Shown here: piece after piece, positions 1 to 9,848 of the stretch | Position numbering within the stretch: the first letter of the stretch is position 1 | How the letters are laid out: each line of letters opens with the position of its first letter | Assembly (NCBI RefSeq): GCF_017114995.1 | Contig: NZ_JABXKL010000091.1 | Span: 186,001 to 250,000 of the forward strand | Direction of reading: 5' to 3' | DNA length: 64,000 bases | Source: Nostoc sp. NMS9 | GTDB taxonomy: Bacteria; Cyanobacteriota; Cyanobacteriia; Cyanobacteriales; Nostocaceae | The notes under the pieces: generated by a model | What the model saw: only the letters and a program-made list of their open reading frames with translations | Database searches by the model: none | What the model was told of the DNA's origin: nothing | Program-made: the position numbers and the translations under genes

Positions 1-1020
1 GGAACACTTGGTGTAGGTAAAATTTGATTTATAGGGGCTTAATATACAAGACAATTTGGATATCTCATATTTTTATTTACAAACAAACCTGGACTTTCTA
101 GTCTACTCTCAACCATTTTCTTTGAAGTAACTTTAAGTTTTTTATCAAAAGCATCCTCCAACGTCGGTTTGAGTGCCGTTACTACCGAAATACCTAGTTT
201 TCATTGCAGCCTATAATCAATCACATTTTAGTCTGGAAAACTTAATTGCAAAAAAAAGGATTTGTTGGTGAATTTAGATTAGTAGTTAAACAAAACTCCT
301 GATATTTATAATCAAGCAAGTAAGCAAAATAAAAATAATATTATAATTTTTGAGGTGACTAATACATGAGCTGAATTAACTATGATAGATATCGCAGATA
401 TCTTGGAGAGTTTTGCTTATTAGAGGTATAGAATCATTGATATGCCCTCAGAAATTACTCTAGCATATTAATGTAGACTAATTCAGCTTTCGCTTATAAG
501 CTTATCTTAATTTATCTTAAGTGTATATGTTTTTTTACGCATAATTACTGAACTCATAAAATATACACATAATTTATAACAAAATGCATTAAAAATTTGA
601 TATGTGTAACAAAAGTTTACATAATTGCCTATTTGTGGTTAAACTTGAGTCAGTTTCATGGACATTTCTAAATGAAGTCTCAAAAGGGCAGTAACCTTAA
701 CGACGAGATTGTAGTTTGGACTAGAAGGCTGATGTTACACAAATGAAACCTGAAACCTACCTAGTTAGGTTTCATGAAGTTCACCTAAATTATTCAAAAA
801 AAATAATATTACGACTTTACATTAATTTTATATAATTAGAGACAAAATAAAGATTTTGTAAAAAATATTTTTCGTTCAGTAGATTTTACTGAGATAGGAT
901 AATGTACCTTTATAATTGCGTGTAAGTGTTTGTGTTTATTAGCTAAAACAGAAATTTGATCTTTTGCATTCAATTGTAATTAAGAGTTTCATTTCAATCA
1001 ATAAAACATGGGGTGAAAGT
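1..1020. other. AT-rich region without a recognisable gene
   Basis: I see no credible coding sequence on either strand in the first kilobase. It is strongly AT-rich with scattered stops. The only structured element I noticed is a small hairpin at 751-774. The last part presumably contains the promoter of the methyltransferase-like gene that begins at 1021. Confidence 0.6.
751..774. other. Small perfect hairpin
   Basis: The arms TGAAACCTA (751-759) and TAGGTTTCA (766-774) are perfectly complementary around a 6-nt loop. No T-run follows, so it is not a typical terminator. Its role is unknown. Confidence 0.4.
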
Positions 1021-1923
1021 ATGGTGACTAGCAAATTAGATATAATAAATCGATTGGGCAGGTTTTTAAACAGTAAAAAGTGGCGTTTGCTGACAAATTT
1101 GCGTCTCAACAATTTAAAAGTTAATAAAATTTTACGAGCCACAAATGATTCGGAAATAGGAAAAGCACAGACAGAAATAAACAATTTATCTTTTTCTGAA
1201 AAAGATTATAGGGATTTTGTAAATTCAGATGTACTGAGTAAATATAATCAGCTTGATTACATCCATTCCAAGCCACTTGAATACCTGACGACAATGACTC
1301 TGTTAGATTTGAAAGAAGGTGATAAAATACTAGATGCTGCTGGTGGTGAAAAAGCTGAATATATAAAGGCTTTAATGGCAGTTTCGGACTTCAAATTGAC
1401 TGCTTACTGTCAAGACTCTTTATTGGACGGAAAAGTCACAGATGGAATTAAGTACATTGGTGGCTCTATTGATGCGATCCCTCTTCCAGATGAATCTTTA
1501 GATGGAATTAGCTGCCATCACTCTTTTGAGCATTTTCAAGATGATTTGGATATTAAGTTTATTAAAGAAGCAGTACGTTTATTGAAAGTGGGCAGGAAAC
1601 TTGTCATTGCGCCCCTATTTTTAACTAACGAATATGCAGAAATCTGGAATAATAAACGGATTCAGAAGTCCAATCTTGACAAAGCAATCACAATTTTTGA
1701 CAATACTGCAAGCTTTGCTGGATGGGGTGCATATGAAGGCTTTGCTAGAACTTATAGTCCTGCTGCATTTAAAACAAGAATTATTGATAATTTACCGCGC
1801 AACTGCCATGCAAAAATCTACAAAGTTATTGTAGATGGAAAACCTGTGCCAGATCTCCAAAAAAATTATCATCAACCCCTGCTCAATGCTGAAATGAAGG
1901 CACTGGTAATAGTTAAAAACTAA
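1021..1923 (+). CDS. Class I SAM-dependent methyltransferase-like protein
   Basis: A protein of 300 residues. The centre resembles the Methyltransf_11 fold: a glycine-bearing motif I (KILDAAGGEKAEY), an acidic region after the next strand, and a motif IV-like stretch (LPDESLDGISCHHSFEHF) followed by a helix with KEAVRLL as in many small-molecule methyltransferases. Motif I is atypical (DAAGGE rather than DxGxGxG), so SAM binding is inferred rather than shown. The ATG at 1021 follows a purine-rich ribosome-binding stretch (GGGGTGAAAG); an in-frame TTG at 964 is possible but has no better context. It lies 277 bp upstream of a peptide synthetase on the same strand and could tailor its product, but the gap makes co-transcription unproven. 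Confidence 0.65.
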   Translation: MVTSKLDIINRLGRFLNSKKWRLLTNLRLNNLKVNKILRATNDSEIGKAQTEINNLSFSEKDYRDFVNSDVLSKYNQLDYIHSKPLEYLTTMTLLDLKEGDKILDAAGGEKAEYIKALMAVSDFKLTAYCQDSLLDGKVTDGIKYIGGSIDAIPLPDESLDGISCHHSFEHFQDDLDIKFIKEAVRLLKVGRKLVIAPLFLTNEYAEIWNNKRIQKSNLDKAITIFDNTASFAGWGAYEGFARTYSPAAFKTRIIDNLPRNCHAKIYKVIVDGKPVPDLQKNYHQPLLNAEMKALVIVKN

Positions 1924-2200
1924 AGCGCAAGCAATTTTTGAGTTTGGTAAGTGTTATAGCTGTTTGCAATTCCTTGGAGTCCAAACAATTAGTAGGGGTG
2001 CACAACATATCTGTGTGCTCCTAGAGTGTGTATCATTGAAAATTGCTATATATTGGTTATGTGAGAATTAATAGTATTATGCTTATTTTCTATAGATTGG
2101 GGGCTATATTTGCTCACATCTCTTTTAGTCATAAACCTTTAATTATTTATGTCCTCATAAAACTTTAATTATTTTATGCCCACTGAACTTAATATAGAAA

Positions 2201-5200
2201 ATGCAGATAAATAGTCAAACATCAGAATATAAACAAAATATTACCTTAAATACCTTAACTCACATCATCGGCACTCAAGTTTTACAGGAATTGAATGATA
2301 CCCAAGTAGTTGATCATCAGGATCTGTGCATTCATCAAATATTTGAGATGCAAGTAGAGCGATCGCCCCAAGCCATTGCAGTAGTATATGAAAATACAGA
2401 ACTTACTTATCAGCAGTTAAACCAACGGGCGAATCAACTAGCACACCACCTACGTACTTTAGGCGTTGGGCCAGAAGTACTTGTAGGTATATGCCTAGAG
2501 CGCTCCTTAGAGATGATTGTAGGACTACTAGGCATTCTCAAAGCTGGAGGCGCTTATGTGCCTTTAGATCCGGCATATCCCTCAGAACGTTTAGCCTTCA
2601 TCCTGGAAGACACCCAGACACCAGTATTGTTAACCCAAGAAAAATTGGTCAAGAACTTACCACCACATGAGGCACAAGTGGTTTGTCTGGACTCAAACTG
2701 GCAAGGGAATATCCAAAACAGTCAAGGAAATCCTGTAAATGAAACTACGCCTGATAACCTCATCTACGTAATCTACACATCTGGCTCTACAGGACAGCCC
2801 AAGGGTGTAATGATCCCTCACCGTGGTATCTGCAATCAACTCCACTGGAAGCAAACAACTTTTGGATTAACTCACGCAGACAAAGTTTTACTAACTATTT
2901 CTTTTAGCTTCGACCCCTCAGTGTGGCAGATATTCTGGCCATTGTGCTTTGGAGGTCAATTGTTTATGGCTCGCCCTGGTGGACATCAAGACACTGCCTA
3001 CCTTGTGAAGGTGATTACTGAGAAGCAAATAACAGTTCTGGCTTTAGTACCTTCCATACTGCGTGTCTTATTGGAAGAGAAGGGAATTGAGAATTGCCGA
3101 TTTATCAGACACATTACCTGCGGTGGTGAAGCTTTACCTGGCGAACTTATAGAACGCTTCTTTGCGCAACTGAATTTGGATAATGTTTTACATAATTGTT
3201 ATGGGCCGACAGAAGCTTCCATTGATACCACTTTCTGGAGTTGCCAACGGGGCACTAATTATGCTACTGCACCCATTGGTCGTCCGATTACCAATGCAGA
3301 GATTCACATCCTCGATGAAAATTTGCAGCCAGTGCCTGTTGGTGAATCAGGTGAACTGCACATTGGCGGTATTGGTCTAGCGCGAGGCTATCTTAACCGT
3401 CCAGAATTGACCACAGAGAAGTTTATTTTCAACCCTTTTAGCTCTGAACCTGGGGCACGCCTTTACAAAACTGGGGACTTGGCACGTTATTTGAGCGATG
3501 GTAATATCGAGTTCCTTGGTCGGATTGACCACCAAGTTAAAATACGTGGCTTCCGAATTGAATTAGGAGAAATTGAAGCCATATTAGCTCAACATCCGGC
3601 ACTGAAACAGACTTTAGTCATAGCCAGAGAGGATGTTCCTGGGGACAAGCGACTCGTGGCATATATTGTTGCCAGTCCAGAGCAAATTCCTAGTCAGGCT
3701 GAATTGCGTCGCTTTTTGGAAACTCGGTTGCCTGAATACATGGTGCCTGGTTTCTTTGTATTTTTGGACACTCTACCATTAAATCCCAATGGGAAAATAG
3801 ACCGCCGCGCCTTACCTGCACCAGATACATGTGATATTAGGCTGTCAACTAACTTTGTTCCACCTCAGAATTCGACAGAAGAAGTCTTGGCTGGCATTTG
3901 GACGAAAGTTTTGCGTCTGGAACAAGTAGGCATCCACGACAATTTTTTTGAATTGGGAGGTCATTCACTGCTGGCCACTCAAGTGATGTCTAGAGTTCGC
4001 CAAGCTTTTCAAATAGAAATACCGTTGCAACTATTATTTGAGAATCCCACGATCGCTACTTTAGCTCAAGCGATTGCCCAAAACCAAACTCCAGAAAATG
4101 ATCCCCCAAATCAGACTATTCCCCAAATAGCGAATCGGGAATCAGCCCCTTTATCCTTTGCCCAGCAGCGAGTCTGGTTTTTGGAGCAGTTGGAACCCAA
4201 CAGCCGAGCGTATATTGTCTCCAATGCACAGCGCTTAACGGGTAAGTTAAACATGGGTATATTGCAACAGTCACTAGATGCGATCGTTATCCATCATGAG
4301 GCATTACGAACCAACTTTATGACATCACTTGATGGTAGCCCCATACAAGTAATTGGCATGCCTCGGCCAGTGGAACTTAAAATCATTAAGGTAACAAAAG
4401 ATCAAGTAGAGTTTTTCCTCAATCAAGAGGTGCAATGCCCCTTCAACTTAGAATCTGACTTGATGTTGCGAGCTACTTTGCTGCAAGTAGACGAACAGGA
4501 GCATATACTCTTGTTAATGATGCACCACATCGCCTCAGATGGCTGGTCAATTGGTATTCTCTGGCAGCAGTTAATAGCGCTTTATGAAGCTTTTTTAAAC
4601 AGTAAGCCTTCCCCCTTGGCAAAATTGTCCATTCAGTATGCGGATTTTGCTGTGTGGCTGCACCAATGGCTATCAGGTGATGTACTTTCCAGCCAAATTA
4701 ACTATTGGAAAACCCAATTAGCAGGTGCTAATACTGTACTGGAATTGCCTACCGACCGACCACGGCCACCAGTGCAAACTTACCAAGGAGCAGCCCAATC
4801 TCTGATGCTACCACAGACTTTGAGTGCATCACTTACAGAACTCTCGCATCAGGAGGGTGTGACTCTATTCATGACATTGCTGGCAGCCTTTGGGACAATA
4901 CTGCACCGCTATACTGGCCAAGAAGACATTCTTATCGGTTCTCCCATTGCCGGACGTAACCGTTCTGAGATTGAAGAGTTAATTGGATTTTTTATTAACA
5001 CCGTTGTTTTACGGACTGATTTTGCCGAGAACCCCAGTTTTCGTTCAGTGCTAAATCGAGTCCGCCAGATGGCATTAGCTGCTTATGCCCATCAAGATAT
5101 GCCCTTCGAGAAACTCGTAGAAGAACTGCAACCAGAGCGAGATACCAGTCGCAACCCACTATTTCAAGTGTGGTTTAATATGCTCAACTTAAGGGACATC

Positions 5201-8152
5201 CAACTGGAACTACCTGGAGTGGGTATAGAACCAGTCTCGATCCTAGAAACAGCTTCTAAGTTCGACTTAACCCTTTACGTTACAGAACAAAACCAAGGAA
5301 TCCAACTTGATTTAGTTTACAACACCGATCTGTTTACTTCAGAACGGATGATGGAAATGCTTCATCAATTCCATCACTTGCTGAATCAAATTGTTGCTGC
5401 TCCAGAGAGACAGATTAGTTTATATTCCCTGGTGACACCAGAAGCAAGACCTTTGCTGCCAGAACCAAGGGCGGTTTTGTCAGAACCACAGTATGAGTTG
5501 ACGACAACAATGTTTACCTCTTGGGTAAATCGTACCCCAGAACATTCATCACTTCGTCAAGGATTTCGCACTTGGAATTATGGGGAATTGGGCAAAATAG
5601 CTCAAACCTTAGCACAGGTTATGTTATCTCACGGAGTAGAGCGGGGAGATGTCGTAGCCGTGTTTGGGACACGCAGCTTTGGGCTAATTGCCAGTATGCT
5701 TGGCGTACTCTTGAGTGGTGGTGTGCTACTCACCCTCGATCCAAAACTTCCTAGCCAACGCCAGCGGCTGATGCTACAGGAAGCTAAAGCTAAATACATA
5801 TTATATATTGATGGTCAGCGTCGAGAAGACGAAAAGATAGGGGAGTCTTTAACTAGCATCTGTGTCAACCCAGACACAGGAGAAGCCATAAATTCTCAAA
5901 AGAGCATTGAAGCAGTAAATCTACCTGAAATCGCTGCCGATGATACAGCTTATATTTTCTTTACTTCCGGCACTACTGGTGTACCAAAAGGGGTGTTGGG
6001 GTGTCATAAAGGGTTGGCGCATTTTCTGAACTGGCAGCGACAGACCTTTGAAATTAATCAGCAAGACCGCGTTGCCCAATTAACTGGTCTTTCTTTTGAT
6101 GTCGTTCTTAGAGATATTTTCTTACCTTTAACTAGCGGTGCAACCCTCTGTTTACCGGAACAAGAGGAGAACCTAGAACCGACTAGAATTCTGCGTTATT
6201 TGGAAAATGAGCAAATTTCTGTACTTCATACAGTTCCTTCCCTGGCGCAATTATGGTTAGCAAATGTGCCGTCAGGAGTCTCTTTACGTAACTTACGTTG
6301 GTTGTTCTTGGCTGGAGAACCTCTGAAAGAAACCCTTGTACTTCGCTGGCGGGATGCTTTTCCCGAATCAGGTGAAATAGTTAATCTCTACGGCCCGACA
6401 GAAACAACTTTGGCGAAATGTTATTACCGAGTACCTGTTGAGTGTAGCCCTGGTGTACAGCCAGTTGGATTGCCGCTGCCTCAAACCCAAGCACTGGTTT
6501 TTACACCAAATCATCAACCGTGCGGTATTGGTGAACCGGGCGAGATTGTAATCCGAACTCCATTCCGCAGTTTGGGCTACATCAATGCCCAACAAGAAAA
6601 CCGTTCTCGGTTTGTCAAAAACCCTTTTCGGAATGATCGCCACGATTGGCTTTATTATACAGGCGATCGCGGATGCTATCGTCCAGATGGCTCTCTAGAA
6701 ATTCTCGGTCGCCGAGATCATCAAGTCAAGATCCGGGGGATACGCATTGAACCAGGGGAAATTGAAACAGTTTTAGCCCAACATCCAGATATACTCCAGA
6801 CTGTAGTCCTTGCCCGTGAAGATGTCCCTGGCAATCAACGTTTGGTAGCTTACATTATACCCAATCAAGATTCAGCAATTGCGATTACTGATATCCGGCG
6901 CTTCCTCTCGACAAAATTGCCACAGTATATGCTACCTTCGGCTTTTGTCATGCTGGATACCATGCCCTTAACCCCCAATGGCAAGGTAGACCGGCGTGCC
7001 CTACCAGCACCAGACTTATCGAGACAAGAACCAGAAGCCAGCTTTGTTGCTCCTCGCAATCAAGTGGAACACCAGTTAACCCAAATTTGGGAACAAATTT
7101 TAGGTGTCCAGCCGATTGGTGTTAGGGATAACTTCTTCGAGCTAGGAGGACATTCTATCTTAGCAGTAAAACTGTTTTGGCAAATTGAAAAGACATTTAG
7201 TAAAGACCTGCCACTTGCCATTCTTTTCCAGTCAGGGACTGTAGAGGCTCTAGCCAAAATAATCTGCCAAGAAGAAGATTTAACAAAAAAATCGGCTTTA
7301 GTAAATACCTTAGACCAATCAAAATCTAGTTGGTCATCCCTAGTAGAAATTCAACCCAACGGCTCCAAGCCACCTTTTTTCTGTATTCATGGACTGGGTG
7401 GAGAAGTCTTATGTTTTCGTGAATTGGCATTGCATCTGGGGACAGAACAACCGTTTTACGGATTACAACCACGGGGACTAGATGAGAAATACCCTCTCCA
7501 TACCCGCATTGAAGATATGGCAACGCACTACATTCAAGAAATTCAGACCCTTCAACCTCATGGTCCTTATTTTCTCGGAGGTTATTCCTTTGGGGGTACA
7601 GTTGCCTTTGAGATGGCTCGGCAACTCCAAGAGCAAGGCGAACAAATTGGCATTTTAGTTATGCTTGATAGTTGTCGTATAGGTTATAGCTGGCAGGCGC
7701 CATTTCTCAAGCGAGTTTTTTTGCATTTAAATAATATTGTTCAACAAGGGCCTAACTACCTTTGGCAAAAGGTTGTGAGATGGAGTTATTGGCGTAAGCA
7801 AGAACTGCAAAATACATATAACCGTTACTTGGAAGATGTACTTCATGTACCTGAAACTGACAAGCATTTAAAGGTTATAGATACTAACACTCAAGCCCTT
7901 AGGGACTATATTTTTTCACCTTACCTTGGTCGAGCTATTCTTTTGCGGACAGAGGATAAAAATCGGGACGAAGCTATAGGCATAGAATACGATCCTCAAT
8001 TCGGTTGGGGCGACCTAGTAGTTGAAGGATTAGATATCCATTACATTCCCGGATCTCACCTTGACATACTTAATGAACCCCATGTACAAGTGTTAGCTGA
8101 AAAATTGAGAAATTGCTTAACTCAGGTGCAGTCTCAGTCTGCAAAGAATTAA
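2201..8152 (+). CDS. Dimodular non-ribosomal peptide synthetase (A-PCP-C-A-PCP-TE)
   Basis: A protein of 1983 residues. Module 1 has an adenylation domain at about 40-545 (A3 YTSGSTGQPKG near 190, A5 NCYGPTE near 332, A10 NGKIDRRALP near 530) and a carrier domain with the phosphopantetheine serine in LGGHSLL (S589). A condensation domain follows at about 649-1075 with the active HHxxxDG motif HHIASDG (H775-G781). Module 2 has a second adenylation domain (about 1104-1605, FFTSGTTGVPKG near 1253, NLYGPTETT near 1394), a carrier domain (S1652) and a terminal thioesterase with S1796 in GYSFGG, D1823 in MLDS and H1953 in GSHLD. No starter condensation domain is present, so the simplest product is a dipeptide released or cyclised by the TE. 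Hand alignment to the GrsA pocket gives DPWAICCID-K for module 1 and DVRHLLLLA-K for module 2; I cannot assign substrates. The start is ATG 2201; an overlapping ATG at 2176 ends quickly in another frame. Confidence 0.95.
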   Translation: MQINSQTSEYKQNITLNTLTHIIGTQVLQELNDTQVVDHQDLCIHQIFEMQVERSPQAIAVVYENTELTYQQLNQRANQLAHHLRTLGVGPEVLVGICLERSLEMIVGLLGILKAGGAYVPLDPAYPSERLAFILEDTQTPVLLTQEKLVKNLPPHEAQVVCLDSNWQGNIQNSQGNPVNETTPDNLIYVIYTSGSTGQPKGVMIPHRGICNQLHWKQTTFGLTHADKVLLTISFSFDPSVWQIFWPLCFGGQLFMARPGGHQDTAYLVKVITEKQITVLALVPSILRVLLEEKGIENCRFIRHITCGGEALPGELIERFFAQLNLDNVLHNCYGPTEASIDTTFWSCQRGTNYATAPIGRPITNAEIHILDENLQPVPVGESGELHIGGIGLARGYLNRPELTTEKFIFNPFSSEPGARLYKTGDLARYLSDGNIEFLGRIDHQVKIRGFRIELGEIEAILAQHPALKQTLVIAREDVPGDKRLVAYIVASPEQIPSQAELRRFLETRLPEYMVPGFFVFLDTLPLNPNGKIDRRALPAPDTCDIRLSTNFVPPQNSTEEVLAGIWTKVLRLEQVGIHDNFFELGGHSLLATQVMSRVRQAFQIEIPLQLLFENPTIATLAQAIAQNQTPENDPPNQTIPQIANRESAPLSFAQQRVWFLEQLEPNSRAYIVSNAQRLTGKLNMGILQQSLDAIVIHHEALRTNFMTSLDGSPIQVIGMPRPVELKIIKVTKDQVEFFLNQEVQCPFNLESDLMLRATLLQVDEQEHILLLMMHHIASDGWSIGILWQQLIALYEAFLNSKPSPLAKLSIQYADFAVWLHQWLSGDVLSSQINYWKTQLAGANTVLELPTDRPRPPVQTYQGAAQSLMLPQTLSASLTELSHQEGVTLFMTLLAAFGTILHRYTGQEDILIGSPIAGRNRSEIEELIGFFINTVVLRTDFAENPSFRSVLNRVRQMALAAYAHQDMPFEKLVEELQPERDTSRNPLFQVWFNMLNLRDIQLELPGVGIEPVSILETASKFDLTLYVTEQNQGIQLDLVYNTDLFTSERMMEMLHQFHHLLNQIVAAPERQISLYSLVTPEARPLLPEPRAVLSEPQYELTTTMFTSWVNRTPEHSSLRQGFRTWNYGELGKIAQTLAQVMLSHGVERGDVVAVFGTRSFGLIASMLGVLLSGGVLLTLDPKLPSQRQRLMLQEAKAKYILYIDGQRREDEKIGESLTSICVNPDTGEAINSQKSIEAVNLPEIAADDTAYIFFTSGTTGVPKGVLGCHKGLAHFLNWQRQTFEINQQDRVAQLTGLSFDVVLRDIFLPLTSGATLCLPEQEENLEPTRILRYLENEQISVLHTVPSLAQLWLANVPSGVSLRNLRWLFLAGEPLKETLVLRWRDAFPESGEIVNLYGPTETTLAKCYYRVPVECSPGVQPVGLPLPQTQALVFTPNHQPCGIGEPGEIVIRTPFRSLGYINAQQENRSRFVKNPFRNDRHDWLYYTGDRGCYRPDGSLEILGRRDHQVKIRGIRIEPGEIETVLAQHPDILQTVVLAREDVPGNQRLVAYIIPNQDSAIAITDIRRFLSTKLPQYMLPSAFVMLDTMPLTPNGKVDRRALPAPDLSRQEPEASFVAPRNQVEHQLTQIWEQILGVQPIGVRDNFFELGGHSILAVKLFWQIEKTFSKDLPLAILFQSGTVEALAKIICQEEDLTKKSALVNTLDQSKSSWSSLVEIQPNGSKPPFFCIHGLGGEVLCFRELALHLGTEQPFYGLQPRGLDEKYPLHTRIEDMATHYIQEIQTLQPHGPYFLGGYSFGGTVAFEMARQLQEQGEQIGILVMLDSCRIGYSWQAPFLKRVFLHLNNIVQQGPNYLWQKVVRWSYWRKQELQNTYNRYLEDVLHVPETDKHLKVIDTNTQALRDYIFSPYLGRAILLRTEDKNRDEAIGIEYDPQFGWGDLVVEGLDIHYIPGSHLDILNEPHVQVLAEKLRNCLTQVQSQSAKN

Positions 8153-8458
8153 TTTGAACTTTTCCGTTAGTTCAGCTTCCCACAACTCAGCACTGCTGGG
8201 TCGGTTTGCCATTTCATGGTCTAAACTTGAGAGAATAATAGAAAAATTCCTGCTAGTGGTAACTAGGGTGAGATAATTATTCTGTGGAACTGGAATATTG
8301 GTAGGTAAAAATCCAATAACCAAAAGACCTGACCGATTTAAGAATGCGATGAATATTGCTAGTGTCACAGATTGAACAGAGGGAATGATTGTGGCACTAA
8401 AAGCTGGAATGACTATCGTTTTTAGATTTTAAGTTGGTAAGCAATCCACAATCCACTG
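8153..8458. other. Intergenic spacer, nothing recognised
   Basis: About 300 bp between the peptide synthetase and the aldo/keto reductase. I saw no clear terminator hairpin, RNA gene or repeat in it. Confidence 0.5.
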
Positions 8459-9640
8459 ATGCTATATAGAAGATTTGGACGCACAGAATTACAGATGCCA
8501 GTGTTTTCCTGCGGTGGCATGAGATATCAGTTCAAATGGGAGGATGTTCCCAATCATGAAATTCCTGCTGATAACCAGGCAAATCTGGAAGCAACTATTA
8601 GAAGGGCAATCGAGGTTGGGATTAATCATATTGAAACTGCCCGTGGTTATGGCACTTCTGAAATGCAATTGGGGAGAATATTGCCCAAGTTTCCCCGCGA
8701 AAAGTTGATTATTCAGACTAAAATCAATCCAAAGGCAGATGCGAAAGAATTCCGGGAGACATTGGAACAATCTTTGAAAAATCTCCAGCTAGATTATGTT
8801 GACCTTTTAGGGTTGCACGGCATTAATCATCCTGAATCGTTAGATGACAGCATCCGTCCTGGTGGCTGTTTGGAAGTAGCGCAGCAGTTGCGAGCAGAGG
8901 GAAAAGTTAGATTTATTGGCTTTTCCACACACGGTTCGACAGATATGATTGTGCAGACAATTAATACCAATCAATTTGATTACGTGAACCTGCACTGGTA
9001 CTACATTAATCAATGGAATTGGGCAGCAATTGAAGCAGCTAAACGTCACGATATGGGTGTGTTTATTATTAGCCCTTCTGATAAAGGAGGTTTGTTGTAT
9101 AAACCTCCACAAAAATTAGTCAATCTTTGCGCCCCATTGAGTCCAATGGTGTTTAATGATTTGTTTTGTTTGAGTCATCAAGAGGTGCATACACTAAGCT
9201 TAGGAGCAGCAAAACCAGAAGATTTTGATGAGCACCTGAAGACTTTAGAATTAATAGATCGGTCATCAGAAATTTTGCCACCAATTTTAGCAAGGTTGGA
9301 ATCAGAAGCGATCGCTACTTTGGGAGAAGATTGGGTAAAATCCTGGGAAACAAATCTACCAAACTTTGACGAAACCCCTGGTGAGGTAAATATTCGGGTG
9401 ATTTTGTGGCTGCGGAATTTAGCGATCGCCTACGATTTAGTAGAGTACGCTAAAATGCGCTATAACCTGCTTGGCAATGGTGGCCACTGGTTTCCCGGCA
9501 ACAAAGCCGATCGCCTAGATGAATTAGACTTAAGGAAATCTCTTACCCGTAATCCCCACGCCGATAAAATCCCCCAATTCCTGAAACAAGCTCATCAGAT
9601 GTTAGCGGGTGAAGCGGTCAAACGTCTATCCCGCACTTGA
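8459..9640 (+). CDS. Aldo/keto reductase family protein
   Basis: A protein of 393 residues with an aldo/keto reductase TIM barrel: start MLYRRFGRTEL, then INHIETARGYGTSEMQLG, IIQTKINPK, LQLDYVDLLGLHG and KVRFIGFSTHG. The expected tetrad positions read E59, Y64, K88 and H120. The usual aspartate (xDTAxxYG) is therefore a glutamate, which could weaken or change activity. The C-terminal ~120 residues form an extension beyond the ~280-residue barrel; unlike some long cyanobacterial relatives it has no CxxCxxC iron-sulfur motif. It follows the peptide synthetase on the same strand after 306 bp and might tailor its product, but it could equally be an unrelated oxidoreductase. Confidence 0.85.
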   Translation: MLYRRFGRTELQMPVFSCGGMRYQFKWEDVPNHEIPADNQANLEATIRRAIEVGINHIETARGYGTSEMQLGRILPKFPREKLIIQTKINPKADAKEFRETLEQSLKNLQLDYVDLLGLHGINHPESLDDSIRPGGCLEVAQQLRAEGKVRFIGFSTHGSTDMIVQTINTNQFDYVNLHWYYINQWNWAAIEAAKRHDMGVFIISPSDKGGLLYKPPQKLVNLCAPLSPMVFNDLFCLSHQEVHTLSLGAAKPEDFDEHLKTLELIDRSSEILPPILARLESEAIATLGEDWVKSWETNLPNFDETPGEVNIRVILWLRNLAIAYDLVEYAKMRYNLLGNGGHWFPGNKADRLDELDLRKSLTRNPHADKIPQFLKQAHQMLAGEAVKRLSRT

Positions 9641-9736
9641 TAAATTGCATAAATAGGGCATTGGCTATTATTATGGCCTATGGGAAATAGTAAACAATAG
9701 ACCTATTGCAAAAGTCCCCTAACACCCCACCCCCAA

Positions 9737-9795
9737 CCCCTCCCCGCAGGCGGGGAGGGGAGAATTTGACGTAAGTCAAAGGCGGGGAGGGGTTC
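9737..9795. terminator. GC-rich palindromic repeat between convergent genes
   Basis: CCCCTCCCCGC (9737-9747) and GCGGGGAGGGG (9750-9760) form an 11-bp stem. A second small stem (TTGAC GTAA GTCAA) and another CGGGGAGGGG follow, ending in TTCTTTTTTT. It sits between the reductase (+) and the CorC-like gene (-), so it can serve as a two-way terminator. The CCCCTCCCC/GGGGAGGGG core resembles other GC-rich dispersed repeats in this window. Confidence 0.6.
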
Positions 9796-9848
9796 TTTTT
9801 TTGATTTATGCAACAAGTCTAATAATTATCAATCCCTAATCCCCAATC

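Noticed and set aside
939..1184. Minus-strand frame of 81 residues
   Set aside because: It overlaps the start of the methyltransferase-like gene antisense and has AT-driven composition.
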